From NCBI RefSeq assembly GCF_025561425.1, contig NZ_CP094824.1, positions 1,054,001-1,118,000 of the forward strand: a DNA stretch of 64,000 bases. The letters run 5' to 3'. The number at the start of each line of letters is the position of its first letter. Position 1 is the stretch's first letter. The notes under the pieces were generated by a model. That model made no database searches. It saw only the letters and a list, made by a program, of their open reading frames with translations, and was not told where the DNA came from. A program made the translations under genes and the position numbers. The stretch is from Mammaliicoccus sciuri (GTDB lineage: Bacteria; Bacillota; Bacilli; Staphylococcales; Staphylococcaceae). Shown here piece after piece: positions 42,340-51,129 of the stretch.

Positions 42340-42543
42340 ATGACTGAATCAATAGAACAAATGGTAGATGATTTAAAAGGCAAGCTTCGATTAGTAAATA
42401 CAAGTGTATTGAATAAAGATGCAATACCTGAAGAAAAGAAAGAAGAATTGAAAGAAATACATACTATGGTCATGTCTAGAAAAAACATTTCAGCTAGTGA
42501 AATGACAGCTATTACACAAGCTTTAGGTGACCTTAGAAAATAA
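42340..42543 (+). CDS. DUF1128/UPF0435 family protein
   Basis: 67 residues, helical and charged. The block VMSRKNISASEMTAITQALGDLRK is the family's conserved C-terminal end. No known function. An upstream ATG at 42328 touches the GAAAGG ribosome site, so ATG at 42340 is chosen despite a long spacing of 12. It is 18 bases before the aminopeptidase and probably in one transcript with it. Confidence 0.8.
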   Translation: MTESIEQMVDDLKGKLRLVNTSVLNKDAIPEEKKEELKEIHTMVMSRKNISASEMTAITQALGDLRK

Positions 42544-42561
42544 ACAAAGGTGGTTAAACAA

Positions 42562-43791
42562 ATGGGTTATGAAAAACAGCTTCAAAAATATGCAGAGTTA
42601 TTAGTTAAAGTTGGTTTGAATGTTCAGGAAAAAGAACCTGTATATATTCAAGCTTCAATTGATGCAAGTGAATTTGTACATTTAGTTGTTGAGGAAGCAT
42701 ACAAAATAGGGGCAGAAGACGTAAAAGTTAGTTACAAAGATGATAGAATTGCACAGCTTAAATATCAATATGAACCTGAAGCATTTTTTGAGAATGTTAA
42801 ACAATATGATATTGATGAAAAAATGGATTATTTAGATAGAAAAGCAGCGTTCTTATCAATTGTTTCATCTAGTCCAGATAGTTTGAAAGATGCAGATCCT
42901 AATAAAATTCGCAAAGCTATGGCAGCAAACGGGAAAGCATTTAAAGACTATATGGTTGCTGTTCAAAGTGATCGCATGAGCTGGTGTGTAGCTTCATATC
43001 CATCAGTAGGTTGGGCTAAAATGATGTTCCCTGAATTAAGTGATGATGAAGCGGTCAATAAATTACTTGAAACAATTTTAAAAACAGTACGAGTTGATCA
43101 AGAAGACCCAGTGAAAGCTTGGGAAGAACATGATCACTTATTACATGAAAAAGCGGATTATTTAAATAACAAAAAATATAAAGCATTGCATTACAAATCA
43201 GAAGGTACTGACTTAACAATTGAATTACCAAACGGTCAATATTGGTCTGGTGCTAGTTCTGTAAACTCAAAAGGCAACAGCTTTGTAGCGAATATGCCTA
43301 CTGAAGAAGTATTTACTGCACCACATAAAAATGGTGTTAATGGAACAGTAAGTAATACATTACCTTTAAGTTATTCTGGTAATATTATTGATGACTTTAC
43401 TTTAACATTTAAAGATGGTGAAGTAGTAGACTATAAAGCCGGTGTTGGTGAAGAAATTTTGAAATCGATTCTAGAAACAGATGAAGGTTCAAAACGACTT
43501 GGTGAGGTAGCATTAGTACCTGTTGATTCACCAATTTCTAACATGAACACGTTATTCTATAATACACTATTTGATGAAAATGCTTCTTGTCATATTGCAT
43601 TAGGTTCAGCATATGCATTTTGTATTGAAGGTGGTAAAGATATGTCAGCTGAACAATTAGCTGAAAATGGTTTAAATGATTCAACAACACATGTTGACTT
43701 TATGATTGGTAGCAAAGATTTAGCAATTGATGGCATTTTAGAAAATGGTGAAAAAGAACCAGTATTTAGAGATGGTAATTGGGCATTTTAA
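42562..43791 (+). CDS. ampS: M29 family aminopeptidase (AmpS/PepS type)
   Basis: 409-residue metal-dependent exopeptidase. Family stretches: YKIGAEDVKVSYKDD, AFLSIVSSSPDSLKDADP, GTDLTIELPNGQYWSGASS, NMPTEEVFTAPHKNGVNGTV (Glu and His metal ligands) and HVDFMIGSKDLAIDGI (Asp). ATG 42562 lies nine bases after AAAGGTGG; the GTG at 42550 is inside that site. Confidence 0.92.
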   Translation: MGYEKQLQKYAELLVKVGLNVQEKEPVYIQASIDASEFVHLVVEEAYKIGAEDVKVSYKDDRIAQLKYQYEPEAFFENVKQYDIDEKMDYLDRKAAFLSIVSSSPDSLKDADPNKIRKAMAANGKAFKDYMVAVQSDRMSWCVASYPSVGWAKMMFPELSDDEAVNKLLETILKTVRVDQEDPVKAWEEHDHLLHEKADYLNNKKYKALHYKSEGTDLTIELPNGQYWSGASSVNSKGNSFVANMPTEEVFTAPHKNGVNGTVSNTLPLSYSGNIIDDFTLTFKDGEVVDYKAGVGEEILKSILETDEGSKRLGEVALVPVDSPISNMNTLFYNTLFDENASCHIALGSAYAFCIEGGKDMSAEQLAENGLNDSTTHVDFMIGSKDLAIDGILENGEKEPVFRDGNWAF

Positions 43792-43868
43792 AAGATAGCC
43801 ATTTAAGAATACATCATGTATAATAAAGATAAATAAAGTCTTTATAGCCATTCAAAGGAGGGGATATC

Positions 43869-44048
43869 ATGAGTACACCAATGGAATGGAGTGTAATGAT
43901 CGCATTTGTGTTCGCAATTTTTACATTTGGCGGAGCATTAATGATGTATCTTATTCAAACATTCGATAGTAGAGAGTCTGTACGAATTGATACTGCTGAA
44001 GAAGCACTAGAGAAGAAAGTCTTTGATGATGAGGAACATTATCATTAA
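43869..44048 (+). CDS. Small single-helix membrane protein of unknown function
   Basis: 59 residues read from ATG 43869 to TAA 44048 behind AAAGGAGGGG. It begins MSTPMEWSVMIAF and continues as one membrane helix (VMIAFVFAIFTFGGALMMYL), then an acidic tail (DSRESVRIDTAEEALEKKV). The strong ribosome site, the amphipathic tail and the terminator right after support a real gene. I do not recognise the family. Confidence 0.75.
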   Translation: MSTPMEWSVMIAFVFAIFTFGGALMMYLIQTFDSRESVRIDTAEEALEKKVFDDEEHYH

Positions 44049-44057
44049 TAAGAATGA

Positions 44058-44086
44058 ATAGCCAGGGAAACCTGGCTATTTTTTTC
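44058..44086 (+). terminator. Terminator after the small membrane protein gene
   Basis: AATAGCCAGG / CCTGGCTATT with a GAAA loop and a T-run. Confidence 0.9.
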
Positions 44087-44120
44087 AATAAAAATAAGCA
44101 AAATCGAACGGGGTTATAAT

Positions 44121-44633
44121 ATGAAAACGAAGAAACCAATGAAAGAATCAAGAAGTGTCAAATCCATTCAAATATTTCCAGAGGACACAAATCACCACAA
44201 TACGATGTTCGGTGGTAAATTAATGGCGGAAATTGATGAAATCGCAGCAATCGCAGCGATGAGACATAGTGGGAATTCAGTTGTAACAGCATCTACGGAT
44301 TCAGTAGACTTCTTACAACCAATCGGAACGGGTGAAGTGATATCGTTAGTATCATTTGTCACTTATGCAGGTAAATCATCTATGGAGATTTGTGTAAAAG
44401 TCATTAGTGAAGACAATATTAATCAAAAGAAACATTTAGCAGCGTATAGCTTTTTAACATTTGTTGCTTTAGATAAAGAAGGGAATAAAGCAGAAGTTCC
44501 AGCAATTTATCCTGAAACAGATGATGAAAAATGGTTCTATGAAAGTGCACAAGATAGAGTGAAATTACGCCAAGAAAGAAGAAAAGAAAGCAAGAAAACA
44601 TTAGACTTCATGTCTACAAAACTGTATATCTAA
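44121..44633 (+). CDS. Acyl-CoA thioesterase (hotdog, YkhA type)
   Basis: 170 residues of the 4HBT/BFIT-type hotdog fold. Active-site region NHHNTMFGGKLMAEIDEIAAIAA (about residues 23-45) with Asn and the catalytic Asp, then TASTDSVDFLQPIGTGEVISL. It hydrolyses acyl-CoA thioesters; the chain-length preference cannot be told. Start ATG 44121 follows GGGG. Ends at a bidirectional terminator. Confidence 0.87.
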   Translation: MKTKKPMKESRSVKSIQIFPEDTNHHNTMFGGKLMAEIDEIAAIAAMRHSGNSVVTASTDSVDFLQPIGTGEVISLVSFVTYAGKSSMEICVKVISEDNINQKKHLAAYSFLTFVALDKEGNKAEVPAIYPETDDEKWFYESAQDRVKLRQERRKESKKTLDFMSTKLYI

Positions 44634-44635
44634 TT

Positions 44636-44678
44636 AAAAAAAGGGCTAGGACAACAATCGTTATACTAGCCCTTTATA
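44636..44678. terminator. Bidirectional terminator
   Basis: AAAGGGCTAG / CTAGCCCTTT around a 17-base loop, with A-run upstream and T-rich tail downstream, between convergent genes. Confidence 0.8.
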
Positions 44679-45806
44679 TTATTGATTCATTCTTAATTCG
44701 TTTGCTTTAAAGTCAACATCTTTATAATACATATCTTTTACGAGTAAATTTGGACCTAAACATCTCACTTTAGGGCAGTGACAGTTAAGTGATTTTGCTA
44801 AAGATGAATTCATCCATGTTTGATAAACATCTTCAAGTTTATCTTGTTTAATATTTGCGATAGATCCCGTTTCATCGCCGAAGTCTGTAACGATTACATC
44901 TCCAGAAAATACATTTACGTTTAATCTGCTTCTTCCATCTGGATCATTTCTTAAACTTACATTTTTAGATGATTTTAATCTAGATAATAAGTTCTGGTCT
45001 GATTCATTCATGAAACAAGGGTAAAAAGGTAACGTACCAAATAACATCCATGTATCTTCATCTCTAAAGTCTAAAATTTCATGAATAGTATCTTTCATTT
45101 CATCTAAACTCATAATATTTAACTGACTCGCAAAGTCAGAAGGGTACATAGGATGTATTTCATGACGACTACATTTCATATCATGAACAATTTCATTATG
45201 GATTTTTTGTAAATAAGGTTTAGTACTTTTATTTAACATCGTTTCAGCAGATACAAACATGCCTTGTTCTGATAGTGTGGCAGAGTTTTGAATCATTTGT
45301 TCATATAGTCGATATCTTGCTTTTAAAGGTGGTTTCTTGTCCATTACATGGAAACCAACTTCACTGAACTCATCGATTGTTCCCCAGTTGTGTGAAATGT
45401 GCATAACATCAATATACTCAGCAATTTCCAAATAACGATCAAGTGGTAGAGTTAAATTAGAATTCATTTGCGTATAAATGCCTCTTTTGTGCGCATATTT
45501 TAATAAAGGAACGACAGTTTCTCGAATTGATTTTTTACTGAACATTGGTTCTCCGCCAGTAATTGAGATTGTTTTTAAGTGAGGAACTTCATCAAGTCTC
45601 TTTAAAATTAAATCCATCGGTAACGTGTCAGGGTCTCGTAATTGTAACGTATAACCTACTGCACAATGAGCACAACGCATATTACAGAGTGTAGTCGTTG
45701 TAAATTCTATATTACTCAGTTGTAATGAACCATGTTCATCTATGTCGTTATAGGCTTCCCACGGGTCGTTTTTTATTGAAATAGGACTTTTCAAGTCGTA
45801 TATCAT
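44679..45806 (-). CDS. yfkAB: Radical SAM/CxCxxxxC motif protein YfkAB
   Basis: 375 residues. The radical SAM cluster motif CNMRCAHCAVG (CxxxCxxC) is at about residues 41-48, followed by ISITGGEPMFSKKSI. The C-terminal CHCPKVRC is the CxCxxxxC motif that gives the family its name. The reaction is unknown. Start ATG at 45806 follows AAGGATATATC. It is divergent from the SE1561-type gene; the gap contains a direct repeat of ACTTGTTATCA (45850 and 45895). Confidence 0.9.
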   Translation of the reverse strand: MIYDLKSPISIKNDPWEAYNDIDEHGSLQLSNIEFTTTTLCNMRCAHCAVGYTLQLRDPDTLPMDLILKRLDEVPHLKTISITGGEPMFSKKSIRETVVPLLKYAHKRGIYTQMNSNLTLPLDRYLEIAEYIDVMHISHNWGTIDEFSEVGFHVMDKKPPLKARYRLYEQMIQNSATLSEQGMFVSAETMLNKSTKPYLQKIHNEIVHDMKCSRHEIHPMYPSDFASQLNIMSLDEMKDTIHEILDFRDEDTWMLFGTLPFYPCFMNESDQNLLSRLKSSKNVSLRNDPDGRSRLNVNVFSGDVIVTDFGDETGSIANIKQDKLEDVYQTWMNSSLAKSLNCHCPKVRCLGPNLLVKDMYYKDVDFKANELRMNQ

Positions 45807-45942
45807 GATATATCCTTCTTTCTGAATTTTTTCCTATCTATGAGCGTAACACTTGTTATCAAATTTTCCAATACTGATTTATGATTGTTTTTATACTTGT
45901 TATCATTCATAATAATATTATTAAAAATAAAGGAGTATTAAA

Positions 45943-46104
45943 ATGAGTAAAAAAACATCACTTAATGAAATCAAACAAAGGTTATCAGACTTTTTAGATG
46001 AAATGGAAGCAATGAATCCTGAAGATATGGAAGTATCTGATGTAGATGAATGGATTGCTTTGCTTGATGAACTTGAGAAAAAAGTTCAAGCTATGCATGA
46101 TTAA
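45943..46104 (+). CDS. SE1561 family small protein
   Basis: 53-residue acidic, helical protein beginning MSKKTSLNEIKQRLSDFLDE and ending LEKKVQAMHD, behind AAAGGAGT. It matches the staphylococcal SE1561 family as I recall it; function unknown. The stop is 12 bases before the second methyltransferase gene, so the two are likely one transcript. Confidence 0.75.
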   Translation: MSKKTSLNEIKQRLSDFLDEMEAMNPEDMEVSDVDEWIALLDELEKKVQAMHD

Positions 46105-46116
46105 TGGTGAGCATAG

Positions 46117-47478
46117 ATGAATGTTTCAGTAAAAGTAGGACAGAAGTTTCCTTTAACAATCAAACGATTAGGTATTAATGGTGAAGGTATTGGTTATTAT
46201 AAAAAGAAGATAACATTTGTAGAAGGTTTATTGCCGGGAGAAGTTGGACTTGTCCAAGTCGTAAAAGCGAAACCAAACTTTATCGAAGCGAAAGTAGTCA
46301 AAATACGTGAACGTAGTAAAGAAAGGGTTAAACCTAAATGTAAAGTTTATGATATTTGTGGTGGATGCCAACTGCAACATTTAAATTATGATGCGCAACT
46401 TGTATTTAAATCACAAATTGTAAAAGATGCGTTAACTAAATATGCGAAAAATATCCCAACAAAAATTGTAAAACCTACAATCGGTATGGATAACCCTTGG
46501 GGATACCGTAATAAAAATCAATTTCCTGTTCAGAAGAAAGGAAATCAACTCATTGCAGGCCTTTATGAAAAAGACAGTCATCAATTAATTGATATTAAAA
46601 AATGTCCAGTTCAAGACAAACGTACGATTCAAGTTACGAATGAGCTGAGAAATATTTTGATGAATTTACAAGTTAAAGTATCTAGAAATCCAAATAAAGA
46701 ACAAGGGCTAAGATATATTGTTACGAGAGTAGCAAAGCATAGTCAACAGATACAAGTTACATTAGTTTGTACGGACGATCAATTGAAGTATAATCAGTCT
46801 CTTATTGATCAAATCATGAATTTGTCTTTCGTGGAAAGTTTATCCATCAATATTAATAAAGAGAAGACATCACGAGTACTAGGCAGCCAAACAATTCATG
46901 TAAGTGGTAAAAAACAAATTACAGAAACGCTTGGTCAATACTATTATGATTTATCGCCAGATTCATTTTTCCAATTAAACCCGGAACAAGCTACAAAAAT
47001 GTACGGTGAAATTGAAGCTCAAGCGAATTTAACAGGTAATGAATCAGTTGTAGATGCATTTTGCGGAACAGGTACAATAGGTATTTGGCTTTCTAAAAAT
47101 GCGAAAGAAGTAAGAGGTATGGATATCATTAAAGAAGGTATTGATGACGCTAAGAGAAATGCTGAACTCAATAATCGTCATAATGTACACTATGAAGTTG
47201 GTGATGCATATAAAGTTATGGATAAATGGATTAAAGAAGGCTTTAAACCAGACGTGATAACAGTTGATCCGCCAAGAACTGGATTAGGTATTAAAGCTGT
47301 TGAACTTATTAAATCCGTTCATCCAAAAACATTTGTGTACACAAGTTGTAATCCATCAACTTTAGCGAAAGATTTAGCACACTTATCTAAAAAATACAAA
47401 GTCGTAAGCATGCAACCTATTGATATGTTTCCACAAACAGCACAAGTAGAAGTCGTAGCAAAATTAGTTGCAAAATAA
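46117..47478 (+). CDS. TRAM-domain RNA (uracil-5-)-methyltransferase, copy 2 (RlmCD type)
   Basis: 453 residues, same plan as copy 1: TRAM domain (about 5-62), iron-sulfur cysteines CKVYDICGGCQLQH with a later CPVQD, SAM motif DAFCGTGTIG, VDPPRTGLG and catalytic cysteine in YTSCNPST. The target uridine (23S rRNA or tRNA) cannot be told. Two such paralogues are usual in staphylococci. Start ATG 46117, 12 bases after the SE1561-type gene. Confidence 0.9.
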   Translation: MNVSVKVGQKFPLTIKRLGINGEGIGYYKKKITFVEGLLPGEVGLVQVVKAKPNFIEAKVVKIRERSKERVKPKCKVYDICGGCQLQHLNYDAQLVFKSQIVKDALTKYAKNIPTKIVKPTIGMDNPWGYRNKNQFPVQKKGNQLIAGLYEKDSHQLIDIKKCPVQDKRTIQVTNELRNILMNLQVKVSRNPNKEQGLRYIVTRVAKHSQQIQVTLVCTDDQLKYNQSLIDQIMNLSFVESLSININKEKTSRVLGSQTIHVSGKKQITETLGQYYYDLSPDSFFQLNPEQATKMYGEIEAQANLTGNESVVDAFCGTGTIGIWLSKNAKEVRGMDIIKEGIDDAKRNAELNNRHNVHYEVGDAYKVMDKWIKEGFKPDVITVDPPRTGLGIKAVELIKSVHPKTFVYTSCNPSTLAKDLAHLSKKYKVVSMQPIDMFPQTAQVEVVAKLVAK

Positions 47479-47543
47479 GTTTAAAACCTTTCAAAAGTGG
47501 TATATAGATATTAGATATACTATGAAAGGAAGAGATTGATATT

Positions 47544-48059
47544 ATGAGTAAAAAAGTAGCAGCAGTTGTAACAGATTTATTCGAGGACGTTGAATTAACA
47601 AGTCCACAAAAAGCATTAACTGACGCTGGACATGAAGTTGTGATTATTGGTGAAGAAAAAGGTAAAGAAATCACTGGTAAAAAAGGCGAAAAAGTTACAG
47701 TAGAAGTTGGTATTGATGAAGCAAATGCTGCAGATTATGATGCAGTCTTAATTCCTGGCGGATTTTCACCAGATTTATTACGTGGAGATGAACAAGGACG
47801 TTTTGGCGAATTTGTTAAACATTTCGTACAAAATGAAAAACCTTCATTTGCAATTTGCCACGGACCTCAATTATTAATTGATACAGATTTATTAAATGGC
47901 AGAACTGTTACTAGTTTCTTGTCAGTTAGAAAAGACTTACAAAATGCAGGTGCAAAAGTCGTTGACGAATCTGTAGTCGTTGACAATGGCATCGTCACAA
48001 GTCGAACTCCAGACGACTTAGAAGACTTTAACCGTGAATCACTTGCATTGCTTCAATAG
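47544..48059 (+). CDS. DJ-1/PfpI family protein (general stress protein 18 type)
   Basis: 171 residues of the class I glutamine amidotransferase-like fold. The nucleophile elbow is [10 protein letters not shown] with the conserved cysteine (about residue 110), and [13 protein letters not shown] carries the Glu/Gly region. Resembles B. subtilis YfkM. Deglycase or protease activity has been proposed for relatives; the role here is unknown. Good AAAGGAAGAG site. Confidence 0.88.
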   Translation: MSKKVAAVVTDLFEDVELTSPQKALTDAGHEVVIIGEEKGKEITGKKGEKVTVEVGIDEANAADYDAVLIPGGFSPDLLRGDEQGRFGEFVKHFVQNEKPSFAICHGPQLLIDTDLLNGRTVTSFLSVRKDLQNAGAKVVDESVVVDNGIVTSRTPDDLEDFNRESLALLQ

Positions 48060-48072
48060 ATGCTTTGATGAG

Positions 48073-48102
48073 CCACTCACTTTTATAGTGAGTGGTTTTT
48101 TT
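48073..48102 (+). terminator. Terminator after the PfpI gene
   Basis: CCACTCAC / GTGAGTGG with a seven-base loop and a seven-T tail. Confidence 0.9.
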
Positions 48103-48150
48103 GCGTAGGCTATTATATAATTTTTTTATAATATATAAGGAGCGTGGTTT

Positions 48151-49035
48151 ATGGAAAGTAAGCATGATACAAAGTATTTTCAGTCATTAATAGGGCGCGC
48201 TGAATTAACCGAAAATGTTTTGAAATCAATCCAAAATAAATCAAGTGGAAACGATGGCGAAAATTATTTTAATGCTATTTTAGATTGTGATACGGATATA
48301 ATATATTTGAATGACTTTCAATTTACATACAATAGTCAAGTTCAAATAGATACAATCGTCATCGATGATCAAGCAATATATTTATTCGAGATAAAGAATT
48401 ATAAAGGCATTTATTATTTAGAAGACACGTTGTTAAAAAATAATTTTGGAAGTTCATTTACCTCACCGTTCATACAAATGGAACGAGCTAGAAATGAATT
48501 TAGTAAACTATGTCGCTATATAGAAATTGGTAAACCTGTTATTTCTAAATTAGTCTTTACCAATCCTTACTTTAACTTTAAAAATAGAAACCTCTTAAAA
48601 GATCAAGTTATCTTACCCTCAGAATTAGGCTCCATTACACAACTTTTTAAAAATCAAAATCAATCAGAAAATATAAGAATTAAACAGAAACTATTAACTG
48701 TAAGAAATTCATTTGATTCACAATACAATAAAGGTGTGACAATACCGTTTGAACAAATCAAACCAGGTATCAAATGCCCTAGATGTCATCGCATGTTCAC
48801 AGTGAAAATTGATCAAGACAAACAGAAATGTACATGCCAATATTGTGAGTCTGTCATGGATAAAAAGTATCTTTATGAATATAATTTGCAAGAACTGTAT
48901 TATTTAAAACAAGAGCCATTCACTATCACCGAAGCAGTATGGTGGTTAGGAGGGAATAGTAAAACAATTAGACGAATTTGTGATAAATGTTTCTTAAGTA
49001 AAGGTGCTAGAAATAAAAAATACTATTTAAGCTAA
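48151..49035 (+). CDS. NERD-domain protein with a C-terminal zinc ribbon
   Basis: 294 residues. The nuclease-related domain occupies about 28-140: GENYFNAILD, then QIDTIVIDDQAIYLFEIKNYKG with the Asp and ExK pattern of restriction-like nucleases. A CPRCHRMF...CTCQYC zinc ribbon follows at about 209-234, and the end (TEAVWWLGGNSKTIRRICDKCF) may be a helix-turn-helix. NERD proteins are found in various Gram-positives; the role is unproven. Start ATG follows AAGGAG. Monocistronic. Confidence 0.82.
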   Translation: MESKHDTKYFQSLIGRAELTENVLKSIQNKSSGNDGENYFNAILDCDTDIIYLNDFQFTYNSQVQIDTIVIDDQAIYLFEIKNYKGIYYLEDTLLKNNFGSSFTSPFIQMERARNEFSKLCRYIEIGKPVISKLVFTNPYFNFKNRNLLKDQVILPSELGSITQLFKNQNQSENIRIKQKLLTVRNSFDSQYNKGVTIPFEQIKPGIKCPRCHRMFTVKIDQDKQKCTCQYCESVMDKKYLYEYNLQELYYLKQEPFTITEAVWWLGGNSKTIRRICDKCFLSKGARNKKYYLS

Positions 49036-49059
49036 TGATATGAAGTTTAATGTAAGGTC

Positions 49060-49092
49060 GTTAGGGACAGAATTCCGAGAAATGTCCGTAAC
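49060..49092. repeat. Fifth family C hairpin (33 nt)
   Basis: GTTAGGGACA / TGTCCGTAAC around the 13-base loop GAATTCCGAGAAA. Same stem as the unit at 23812-23844, 25 kb away, with a slightly different loop and a right arm whose last base restores pairing. The rest of the gap 49036-49187 shows nothing else clear. Confidence 0.75.
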
Positions 49093-49187
49093 ACCCCCTA
49101 ACAACTTCCATCACAATCTATACAATTCCACATCTCAGCGCGCTATTTTAAAAATTTTATTGAAAATACTTAAATTTAACCTAATAC

Positions 49188-49224
49188 AAAAAGCAGTGAA
49201 GTTCGGCATAAACTTCACTGCTTC
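49188..49224 (-). terminator. Terminator after pyruvate oxidase
   Basis: Stem AAGCAGTGAAGTT / AACTTCACTGCTT with loop CGGCATA; on the minus strand TTTTTG follows. Confidence 0.85.
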
Positions 49225-49234
49225 TTTATTTTGA

Positions 49235-50968
49235 TTAGAAGAATCTTCTTATTAGTGTTTTGAGTGGTGGCATTTTTTCAAGTCTGTTTTCTTCTAATGC
49301 TGTTCTAATTTCGAATTTTGCATATCCTTTTGCTTCGTCCCATATTATTTTACCTGGTAATGGGGCAGCATCTGGATCTACTTTTACGTTTACAACTACA
49401 GGTTTATTTGCATTTTTAGCTTTTTCAAGGGTAGGGGCGATATCTTCTACATCTACGACATTATAGCCTATACCGCCACAGCTATCTGCAAATTTAGCGA
49501 AGTCGATATCGCCTAAATCAATAGCGTATTCTAACTCACCAGCTGCTTGTTGTTCGTATTTTATGAATGCTAATTCTTGGTTATTCAGTACGACGACGAT
49601 AATAGGTAGTTTATATTGTACCGCTGTAACGAAGTCTTGCATAACCATTGCAAATCCACCGTCACCAGTGATAGCAATCGCTTGTTTATCTGGATTTGCG
49701 ACTTTACTTGCAATCGCTCCTGGTAATGCACAGCCCATCGTACCTAACCAAGATGACGTGATAAATTTGTGATTATGACCGAGTTGTAAATATCGTGTAC
49801 TCCATACTGTTGAAGTACCGACATCAACTGAAAATACTGTGTCATCTGTTGAAATTTTTTCGATTTCAGACATTAATAATTCTGGTCTGATTGGTTTGCT
49901 GTCATTATTTCTATCTTCTTCTAACCATCTGTTCCATGCTTTCATATTTTCTTGACATGCTTTTAAGAATTTACGACCAGTTACTTTTTCAGATGCTTCT
50001 GTTAAAGCAGCTAATACATTTTTTGTATCGCCTATTAAGCCGACATCGACATTAAAACGTTTGCCAATATTTGTTTGATTAATATCAATTTGTATACATG
50101 GTATATCTTTATCAGGTAAATAATCTACATATGGATAATTCGTACCAACTAAAATTAATAAATCAGCATCTTTAGACGCTTCAAATGCTGGTTTAGTACC
50201 AATTTTACCTAAGTTACCCATGAAATTAGGATGTTTATCCGGTATGATACCTTTTGCAGGTAATGTAATTAAACCAGGTGCATCGATATGATCTAAGAAA
50301 TTAAGTAATTCGTCTTTGGCATCTTTAGCACCAACACCAGTAAGGACGACCGGTTTTTCACTTTTATTTATAAGTTCTGCAGCTTTTTTAACATCTTCAT
50401 CTTTAGCGTAAGTTACTGCATTTTCAAATTTATAAGTTTCTCTTGGGACATTGTCTTCAATTTTCTCACCTAGAACATCACTTGGAATCGTTAATACTGC
50501 AACACCTTTTTTAGCATATGCAGTTTTGATAGCTTCATCTACAATTTCATGTACATTTTCAGCTGATTCTAATTGTTTATTATAAACGGCTACATCTTCG
50601 AAAAGGGCTGTTAAATTAACTTCTTGGAAGAATTTCGTACCCAATAATTTCGAATCTGTTTGACCTGCTAAAACGAGCATAGGGACATTATCCATTTTAG
50701 CGTCATACATACCATTTAACATATGTATTGCGCCCGGACCACCAATACTTAATGCCACTGCTATCTTGCCTGTTAATTTGGCATAACTACTAGCAGCTAA
50801 AGTTGCAACTTCTTCATGTCTTACATCATAGAATTTAATGTTATCTTCTTCTGTTTTAAGTGCATCTACGACTTTATCTATTGAATCACCAGGTATGCCA
50901 TATACGTGGTCAATTTGCCAATTCTTTAACATTTGTACGAGTGCTTTGTTTGCTTTAATTTTTGCCAT
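49235..50968 (-). CDS. cidC: Pyruvate oxidase (CidC type)
   Basis: Thiamine diphosphate- and FAD-dependent enzyme that oxidatively decarboxylates pyruvate to acetate in staphylococci. It has 577 residues from ATG 50968, behind AAGGAGG; an upstream in-frame start at 51001 is rejected. The ThDP glutamate lies in FYDVRHEEVATLAASSYAK. The ThDP/Mg motif is GDGGFAMVMQDFVTAVQYKLPIIVVVLNN (GDG to NN, about 430-460). The central FAD/TPP domain is present. No cidAB genes are adjacent, and the C-terminus PLKTLIRRFF may contact membrane. Confidence 0.9.
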   Translation of the reverse strand: MAKIKANKALVQMLKNWQIDHVYGIPGDSIDKVVDALKTEEDNIKFYDVRHEEVATLAASSYAKLTGKIAVALSIGGPGAIHMLNGMYDAKMDNVPMLVLAGQTDSKLLGTKFFQEVNLTALFEDVAVYNKQLESAENVHEIVDEAIKTAYAKKGVAVLTIPSDVLGEKIEDNVPRETYKFENAVTYAKDEDVKKAAELINKSEKPVVLTGVGAKDAKDELLNFLDHIDAPGLITLPAKGIIPDKHPNFMGNLGKIGTKPAFEASKDADLLILVGTNYPYVDYLPDKDIPCIQIDINQTNIGKRFNVDVGLIGDTKNVLAALTEASEKVTGRKFLKACQENMKAWNRWLEEDRNNDSKPIRPELLMSEIEKISTDDTVFSVDVGTSTVWSTRYLQLGHNHKFITSSWLGTMGCALPGAIASKVANPDKQAIAITGDGGFAMVMQDFVTAVQYKLPIIVVVLNNQELAFIKYEQQAAGELEYAIDLGDIDFAKFADSCGGIGYNVVDVEDIAPTLEKAKNANKPVVVNVKVDPDAAPLPGKIIWDEAKGYAKFEIRTALEENRLEKMPPLKTLIRRFF

Positions 50969-51129
50969 ATAAAATTCCTCCTTATCGTTATCTATACCCA
51001 AATACGCTAAAAGTTATACTTATAAATAAGACTCAGGACTGATTTTGTTGTTTTTCAGTAAAAAGAAGTGTTTAAATTCATGATTACAAGCTATAATGAT
51101 GTAAGAAATATGAATAAGGGAGAATACAG

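Noticed and set aside
45846-45942. Direct repeat ACTTGTTATCA as a metal-regulator operator between yfkAB and the SE1561-type gene
   Set aside because: It is a direct rather than inverted repeat and does not fit Fur, Zur or PerR consensus well enough.
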